From Ecdyonurus torrentis (lineage: Eukaryota; Arthropoda; Insecta; Ephemeroptera; Heptageniidae): 64,000 nucleotides of DNA. How positions within the stretch are numbered: position 1 is the first letter of the stretch; each line of letters starts with the position of its first letter. Positions 33,701 to 43,000 of this stretch are shown piece by piece. The notes beneath the pieces are model-generated. The model did not search any database. It saw nothing but the letters and a program-made list of their open reading frames with translations, and was not told the DNA's origin. Location: contig OX439136.1 in NCBI GenBank assembly GCA_949318235.1, positions 10,701,813 through 10,765,812 on the forward strand, in the 5' to 3' direction. Made by a program: the position numbers and the translations under genes.

Positions 33701-34013
33701 GATAATTAAATAATTTTAAAATAATAAAAACATAGTGGAGGAAATAAGATGTTGTAAATTTTGATATTTTATGTACAGTTTCGATCAAATGAATAGTTAC
33801 CATTTAAACTCGATGTTTTTTACCGCGTTAAATTTTGTTCAATTTTGCAACCTTGTTTATGATTATTCATTGAACTCTATATTCTCAATCACATCTATAT
33901 AATTAAAATTCATTGAGTCTATATATTGTAATAGTTGACAAATACACCACAAGAAGTCACCTGTGATGCACTCAGGTAGACAATCCGGCGGGTAAATATT
34001 TTGCTTGCTTGCT

Positions 34014-34098
<85 letters not shown>

Positions 34099-37000
34099 AA
34101 GAAATGCATTTAATGATTTAATGTTTTTTTTTATGTTTCAAAATAACTGCTGACTTACCGATTTGCCCGATTAAGAGATTAAAATTAAGATTTTTTTTTT
34201 TTTTTTTATCATTTATATCAATATGATTTGTAATGACAGCAATTTGGTAAGAAAATAGTTCGAAACTTGTTATCAAACAAATACTTGAAAGCATTTCTCA
34301 CAAGAGAGAGAGAGAATGAGCAAGCAAGCAAGCAAAATATTTACCCGCCAGATTGTCTACCTGAGTGCATCACAGGTGACTTCTTGTGGTGTCTTTGTCA
34401 ACTATTACAATATATAGACTCAATGAATTTGTATATAGATGTGATTGAGAATATAGAGTTCAATGAATAATCATAAACAAGGTTGCAAAATTGAACGAAA
34501 TTTAACGCGGTAAAAAACATCGAGTTTAAATGGTAACTATTCATTTGATCGAAACTGTACTGTACTTAAATTTTTGAAAACCAGTCAGGTATTCAGCAGG
34601 AAATATGTACTGTATTTTTTATGAATTATACATGTATTTGCAGCATTTTCCCCATGTAATTTCGTTATAACAAAGTGGCAATTCCCGAGGTCCGTTGAAT
34701 TTCGTTATAACGAGGTTTTACTGTACTTCAAAAATAATTTTGCAGCTATATGAAAAGCTTCTTTTTTTTTTTCAGTACTTTATTGTAATCAACTAATCAA
34801 TAATAATAATAGTAGGCCCTAATAATTTAGTGCAATGATCTAATGTTAAGGATGCACATATTTTTCCAGAGCATATTCCTGGGGTTGGGGTGTACATGGC
34901 CAACTAGGACATTGTTCTGTGGAGGATGAGCTGTACCCAACTTTGATACAGAGACTCTGTGATAAGGTAATGTACTATATTATGGTTGCTTGATAAGTTT
35001 TATCACATTTATATAGTTTTTTTTTCCAACCTTGTAACTTGCCATTTGTGTAACTAAACCAAAAATATTGACGTTGTAGAGGAAAATATGTGTATTTTTT
35101 TCATCACACAAAGCAAAATGTGTATCTTATTTTTTGTCTAGCAAACAAAATCAAGATACTACATACAAGATGGGGATACCAACTGGTTCCATGTTAGTTT
35201 TAGCAGCATTATGATTGGTCAATTTTGATCACGTGATCTTCAACACAGGCGCTGATTAGCTTAGACGCTCATTTTGAATTTTGTGGTAGCCCAAATTGGC
35301 CGAGCGTGTCCTTATCTTGTATGTGGTAAATGAGTGCCATCTACATCACATTTGTAACTGTTTTACACATTTTTCTTGCCGTAATAAAAAACAAGAAATA
35401 CACATATTTTCTGGTACAACATGGATATACTAACTAGATGTGTCTATTATGTCAATATATTTTTATCTTAAACATATGTTATTTGTTTTCCCAGACAATA
35501 ATTCAAATATGTGGAGGACACGGTCATACCACAGCTCTGGCATCAAATGGTGAAGTTTGGGGATTTGGCTCTGGAGTGTTTGGACAACTAGGAACCAGTT
35601 TAGTGTCCAAGAAAACCGTCCCAATTCAAGTTAGCTTACCTGAAAATATCCGTCTCATTGCAGTCTCCTATTTTCATAATGTAAGTTACACTAATACAAT
35701 ATTATTAGATATCTTTTTAAATATATAGGTTCATGGTGCTAATATATACCTTAGGTGCCTAAATAAGAAATCATAATATATGAATTGAAACTGTTATTAT
35801 TGACTTGTAGATATTGATAGAGCGGTGATATAACTGACCCCTGTAAATTGCAACAATAAAATAAAAAATTGATAGAAAAATAGATTAGAGAGCATTGATG
35901 GGAGCTGATAAACTGGCAGGGTCACTGTGATAGTCCAAGTGGACGCTACGGCATCTCTGTTAGTCTTGAAGCTCATTACTATTTCCCATTCCCCAATTTT
36001 TCTTAATCTATGTGTTTTTCTATCAAATCTTTTTATCATCAATCATTGCTTAGTCAATTTATCATTAATATTTATAGTTTGTTATATATCACCCTGGCTG
36101 CGCCCAAAGGGTACACTTGCATTTGACTAAAATCATGGCTGTATATGCATTCACCATAAGTTAAACATCTAAAATGTACTGCAAGTACATCCTTTGTTGT
36201 ACTAGACAAAAATGTAAGTATGCCTTTTGTAAGACGACCTTGAAATGCAAGTACGCCATATAGGCGCAGCCAGACCAGTTTGTTAAAATATAGAAAATTA
36301 AGAACCAAAATAAATGTTGTTTCTTGTAGTTTGCAGTTGGTGAGTCTAACAGTTTATACACATGGGGTTCAAGTTACCAAGTTCTACGTCTTCAAGCACA
36401 AGCACAAAAACGTGCTAGATTACTTCAAGAACAACAATTAGCACGTCCACAATCTTTAGCAAGAGTCAGTACTAACCCTAGAGGAGGTGAAGTACTATCT
36501 CCTGACGTACCATCACCTAGTACACCAGAGAAAAGTGGTCCTGTAGCCCCTCCTACATCACCCTCTAATCCTACACCAGCAATTCCTATCCCAGTTGCAG
36601 TAGAAAATATTACGAGTCCTAGTATTGAAATACCACCTCCTATAAGTAATGGTTTATCACAACAACCACCACAAGGGATTATGAAAAGTGTTGATCCTGT
36701 ACATTTACAAAATATTGAAGAAAGTATAGGACAACAAACATTATTTGCACCTGTGAGAATTGATACGTCACAAGTTAAAGGAAACATAGTAGAGGTATGT
36801 TTTATTTATTTTTATTGTTCTCTATGTAAAAGATGTTAGTACACAGATTTGGTTAAAGTCATATTTGTTGCATTAGTTGTTATAGCTACGCATATTAATT
36901 ACATTGCAAAGAGGGTTAGCTTGCATTTGATTTAGATGGGATAGATATTATATCAAATATTTATCAGAATTTTATTTCTAGCGATGAACAGCTGTTTTGT

Positions 37001-40000
37001 AGTTGTAATCAATTGCATTCCTTTCTTTCAAGAATAGCAAACCTACAAAGTAACTCATCTTACCTAAAAATCTACATTGGTATGGCCGGACTCATTGATT
37101 TTTAATTATTTCTGTTTGTCCGTTAAGTTGTCTCCTGTATGTGACGTCAGAGCCAACCTAGTATCTGATAGGCTGGCACATAAATTGCTGCAAAAAGTTC
37201 AATAGTTTTTTTAAGGAACTTTCCATTTAGAGAAAATAGATAAACAAACAAAAAAACAGACAAATAGAACTTATTTAAAGAAGTAAGAAATAAATGAGTC
37301 TGACCTAATCAATATTGATTTTCAGACATATTAGGATTAAATCTGTCATTTGAGAAGCTATTTTGTAAGTTTTCTATGCATTTAAGGAAAATATACTTTT
37401 GCGGTCAGTTATGCTAAATTTCAAAGAAAAATAATAAGAAATCAGCAAGGGCATTACCATTGTAAAGAGAGTCCCATAGTTTGATGAAAATCTTTCAAGC
37501 AAAAAGATAATAAATACATTGTTTAGCTTTTGGCGCTAAACTCCAAGAGAAAGAAGGATGTTTGTGTCCCTTTGTCAGTCCTTACAGATGCAGAGAGAAA
37601 CTATGAATGAACTACATTTAAATTGATAATTAAGGACTAATCTAAATTTAATTAATAAGTTTAAAAAAATATTTAGAAAATAGTTGGTAGAGATTAGAGT
37701 ACGTTGAATTGAAAATTAATAAAACGCGAAAATTCTCTAATTGATATAGTAAGATTCAAATATTCTAGCTTTAGCTAGTTAAAAAAATAGACGTTAAAGG
37801 GATGGAGGTAAAGTGTCAAAATAAAATACGATGTGCCTAGCATCTCACGTTCTCACACTACGTCAAAGACACAACATTATAAAACAGCATCAGACTTACT
37901 CTTTGCCTTAGACCGGTTTCGTCCTTTACCTAGGACTCATCAGTAAGGCTTGGCAGAGAGCTCTGTACAGCTAGAGATGGCTCACACCACATCTGCTAGC
38001 TGACTGAGCTGAGGAAGCAAGTGGCAGCCGATCAATTAGAGAATTTTCGCGTTTTATTAATTTTCAATTCAACGTACTCTAATCTCTACCAACTATTTTC
38101 TAAATATTTTTTTAAACTTATTAATTCTAACCGCGATGGTTTTTTCCTTATACGCATAATCTAAATTTAAAACTTTTTTTTTTTTTTTTTCAGGTATCAT
38201 GTGGCTACCACCACTCAGCACTTCTCACAGATGATAACTTGCTACACACTTGGGGTCGCAGTTTAGATGGCCAACTCGGCAATGGAGCTAGGAAAGAAGT
38301 TCCATATCCAACACCATTGCTAACATTAGCAGATAGACAAATTGTACACATGGATTGTGGCGCAGATTTTACTGTGGCTATGGAGAAAACTGGAAGCATT
38401 TTTATTTGGGGTAGCAATGCATTAGGACAGGTGAGTCAATTAAGCTTTTTGTCTTCATAATCTTCATATCAAGTCTTCCGGATAGAAATGTCGTTGTAGA
38501 GGTTTTTTTGTGATGCGACCTTGAATCTTACTTGTTCTTTTCATAGAGCTCATAGTCGCATGGCAAAAAAACTCTACAACGACATTTCTATCCGGAAGAA
38601 CTGATATGCTTGTTATTATTGTGGAATTGCCAGGAATTTTAGAAAAATAGTTAAATTTTACATTTTTTTTTGATATTATTATTTTTACTTTACAATGTCT
38701 TTTTGCTTCAATATCTGTATGTATGTAACGATTTAATGTATGTACTGTACACATGGTTTTGATAAAATATTTTACCGCTTAATTTTAGATTTTTTTTTTC
38801 CTTCATAACATTGCAAGATAAGGACAAGTTTTTGAATGATAAAATATATTTTCATAATCGTGTTTACAGACTTTGATATAAAAATTTGATTCTATTTCCT
38901 TATGGTAACACAATACTTTCACATTAATATAGTGCTCCACCTTAATGACATGGCATTTATGTAAGTCAATGCAGCATAAAATTTGACTTCATTCATATGA
39001 AAATTTTAGCAGGAGACAAAAGGTTTATACGGATTACTGCATAACCATGTAAAATTATCGCAAATTCTTCTAGAAGCTTGAGCTTCATTTATATTTTAAG
39101 GGCATTTTACTTAAAAAAAATCCTGATATTACATTGGTATTTGTTGATGTTAGCATGTAAAAGATTTAATAGAAAAAAATACATTGATGCTTCCTCGTCA
39201 AAATAGACTACCTGCACTTTCCACCAGCGTGGCAAGTGGAGCATCTGCTATTTGCAATGGCTAGTCCACTCACGGGGAAGCATCAATATACGTATATAAA
39301 TTATAAAAAAATAGGGAATGTGAGATAGAAATGAGAATAATATCTCCCATTCCCCAATTTTTCCTAATCAATGTATTTTTCTATCAAATATTTAAATTAC
39401 TAAAACAATAGGATAGTGATAGGACAAGAGAAATTAGAGCACCGTGTATTGAAAGTTAATACAAAGCGAAATTCTATAATTTTGATAGTTAAATGGAGTA
39501 GGGATTCAAATCACTAGCATCTTGGCTAGGACGTTTTATATGAAAAGAAATTAAAAGGATGGGTGATTCTGTGCAGAAGCTAACCATACATACCAATTTT
39601 CCTACTGTTGAATTTTACTTAATATATTTGATGATGTTATAACTTTATTAGTTTTGATAGATTAAATTGAGAGTTTTTTTCTTCTTCGTGTACATTTCAG
39701 TTGGGCAGTATTCCTGTGGAAGACAGCAAGGGAGGTGAAAGCAAGTACATAAAGTTTAAAACCACAAAGAGAATTGTCAAGTTACCTCATGGTAAACAGA
39801 ATTCTTGTGATCTACCTGGTGAACTACCTGGGCTACCTTCACTTGGTATACCTTGCACACCTGCGTCATATGCCAATAATATGAATTGGGTAAGTTAACC
39901 TTTGAAGTAGTTCCAGCGAATAATTAGAATATTTATTGTTGCAAATTCATTTAAATCAGAAGTTTGTAAAATTGAAAGTGGCGCAGAAAGGACTATATTA

Positions 40001-43000
40001 CAAGGTTGTGGGGGGTGAGCATCGAAATGGCCTTGATTGCTGCAGAGGACACTGCAGAGCTTTTCATCATTTGTGAAACGTTCTCAAAATTAAAGTTTCC
40101 GTAATAGAATTTATTATTATTATTATTATTATTAGGTATTATTATTTTGTATTTTAATATATTTTGTAGCATATTACATATTAGTAATAATAATTAAAGT
40201 GTCTCATTCTCCTAATAACTTTTAATTTCCAAAATAATATTGATAGCAATTTAAATATATTATAGATCCTATGTTATTGATTGATAGATGAGATATAATT
40301 TTTTAAATCAACAATATAAGTTTCTTATCTTCAATTCAATGTTTAATAAACAATAACTTATAGTCCTGGTCACCGCAAAAGGCCTCATCTCCAGTGATCA
40401 GCATTTCATTCAAGGCCCTATCTCCAGTGCAAACAGTATGGCATAATCAATGGAGATAGGGACTTTGTCAAATTGCTGATCACTGGAGATGAGGCCTTTG
40501 GCCATGACCAGGATGATATAGGTATATTTGTCCTATGATTGATAAATTTGAAAGAAAGGGATAAGAGAAACCAGCAAGGGTCTTACCTCTTACCATAGTG
40601 AAGTGAGTCCCGTAGTTTGTTAAAAGTCTTGCCACCGTAGATATAAAAAAGTAACACTTTGGAAATGATTGTGTATTTTATTTTCTAGATGGCTAGCAGC
40701 AAATGCATGTTCCCTCTACAAACTGTAGAAGATCCTCCATTTAGTCACAAAACTCTACATGCTACTTTGGAACAGTTCTATGGACACTATGATCATAGCA
40801 AAGTTTTAGCACTTGTAAGTAAACACTAAGCGTACTTTCTGTGAATATTTGTTACCATGTAAACTGAATTACCTAACTTATTTCTTATCCACAGGCCACA
40901 GAGCTAGAAAACTTCCAAGCTGCAGCAAAACTTGCCTCACTAGAACGTCACTACCACCTTGCATTAGCTTATCAACTTAAAGCCTTATCTCTAGGATTAA
41001 ACAGTCAAACAAGCACAACATCAAGTATTTCAACTCCTGAGTTTCCTCTCTCACCAGAAAAACAAAAAACTAATGGAGTTCATAATAAAGAAAAAACAGA
41101 TCGTACAGAGATTCATAGTTTTGCTATACAGGGCGGCCAAGAACAAATGATTGATAGATTTTTAGCTGGTGAAAATGAAGATTTGCAATGTTCTCCTGTA
41201 AATGAGGAAGAGATTAATGTTCCTGACAGTCCAGTCAAGTGTGAGGAGAAGAATGGTGATCAACAAGAACAAAATAAACAACAGAACGAGTTTGCAGTCG
41301 AGGCATCGAGCATTGTTGAGCATTATGTGTCGCTAATGGAAGCTGAATCTCATACCATGATGAGGAGATTGTTAGAACAGGTGAGAATCAATTCCTTTAT
41401 AATTGTTATTATTTTTTAATCCAAGGAAAATCATATTGATTATCATATATGTAATTTAAAACAAAAGATATAGGAATACTGTATAGTTTTAAACAAATGA
41501 AAGTTAACCATTTAAACATGTTGCTATTTTGTGAGCCTCAAATTTTATGTGGAAATGATATTGTTACATCATATTCACGTTTTTTTATGCCCGCTCAGGT
41601 GTAGCATTATCTATCAGGTGAGCTGCTTTAGCCAGCAAGCCAAAAATGCCTTGTGTGCATGTGAATATGATGTAATAATATAAGCTTCCACATAAAGTTT
41701 AAAGCGTGCAAAAAGAAAGAAAAAAAAAAAAAAAAAAGAAAAAAGAAAAAAGAAAAGAAAAGCATTTGTCTGAAACTGTGAAAAAACCATCGCGGTTAGT
41801 ATTAATAAGTTAAAAAAAAATATTTAGAAAATAGTTGGTAGAGATTAGAGCACGTTGAATTGAAAATTAATAAAACGCGAAAATTCTCTAATTTAAATAG
41901 TAAATTGGGACTAGGGATCAAATATTCTAGCTTGAGCTAGTTAAAAAGTAGACGTTAAAGGGATGGAGGTATAGTGTCAAAATAAAATACGATGTGCCTA
42001 GCATCTCACGTTCTCACACTACGTCAAAGACACAACATTATAAAACAGCATCAGACTTACTTACTTAAGTAAGTAAGTAAGTCTGATGCTGTTTTATAAT
42101 GTTGTGTCTTTGACGTAGTGTGAGAACGTGAGATGCTAGGCACATCGTATTTTATTTTGACACTATACCTCCATCCCTTTAACGTCTACTTTTTAACTAG
42201 CTCAAGCTAGAATATTTGATCCCTAGTCCCAATTTACTATTTAAATTAGAGAATTTTCGCGTTTTATTAATTTTCAATTCAACGTGCTCTAATCTCTACC
42301 AACTATTTTCTAAATATATTTTTTTAAACTTATCATCATAACAAAGAAATTACAATATACTGAACATTTTCCAATTACGTATCAGAACTTTTGATTTTTT
42401 GTTCTACTGGATAGCAATATTCTAAGTGGAAAAAAATACCATGATTTGTAATTTAAAAGCAATTTTAAATAGTTATTATTTCATTGACAATAGTGTCTAA
42501 CTCATTGTTTTGTTTTCTTTGTTACCATAGGGTATAGAATTCTGGTTAAGTCACTCTCTGCCTGTTGATCAACTAGAAAACTTACTGATGAAACATATGT
42601 CCAAGTTTTTCTATCCTCTTGGACTGATGCTCTTTTGGTGAGTAATTTAATTATGTATCATCTGACCCACAAACTTTCTTCATACCTTATTCCTAGTAAT
42701 CATACTGTAATAACATAACTTATGGAAAAGAAACCATCCTGGTTGGACATGTTAAAATTAATAGAAAAGAATAAAAGAAACCATCAAGGGCATTACTATA
42801 GTGACAAGATGTCCAATAGTTTGGTGAAAACCTTGCTAGTGGTAGCACATTGGTAGTAAGCACAATATTCCAAGAGAAACGGAGTATGTGTGTCTCCATT
42901 TCTATTGAAGTATTGTGCCAAAAGCTATCCAATGTTATTCAATACAAGTTCTCTATGCTTATAAGATTTCCACCAAAGTATAAAATATATCTCTTCTGTA

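Larger units (their letters stand above)
32450..38430 (+). other. RCC1 propeller of the large protein (exons 14-20)
   Basis: Typical RCC1 signatures recur: VSAGFAHAGVIRNGALIMWGN, VACGKNHTLALTTNG plus VYSWGSSQFGQLG, ISAGQYHSLALTEQGR plus AYSWGWGVHGQLG, ICGGHGHTTALASNGEVWGFG with FGQLG, and VSCGYHHSALLTDDN with LHTWGRSLDGQLGNG, then MDCGADFTVAMEKTG plus IFIWGSNALGQ. That gives six to seven blades over residues about 855-1310. RCC1 propellers act as guanine-nucleotide exchange or protein-binding platforms. One long exon (36330-36794) inserts about 120 disordered residues (Pro/Ser/Thr-rich, SPSTPEK) between two blades. Confidence 0.88.

Noticed and set aside
36425..36787. 120-residue minus-strand frame
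   Set aside because: Antisense shadow of exon 19 of the RCC1-repeat gene.
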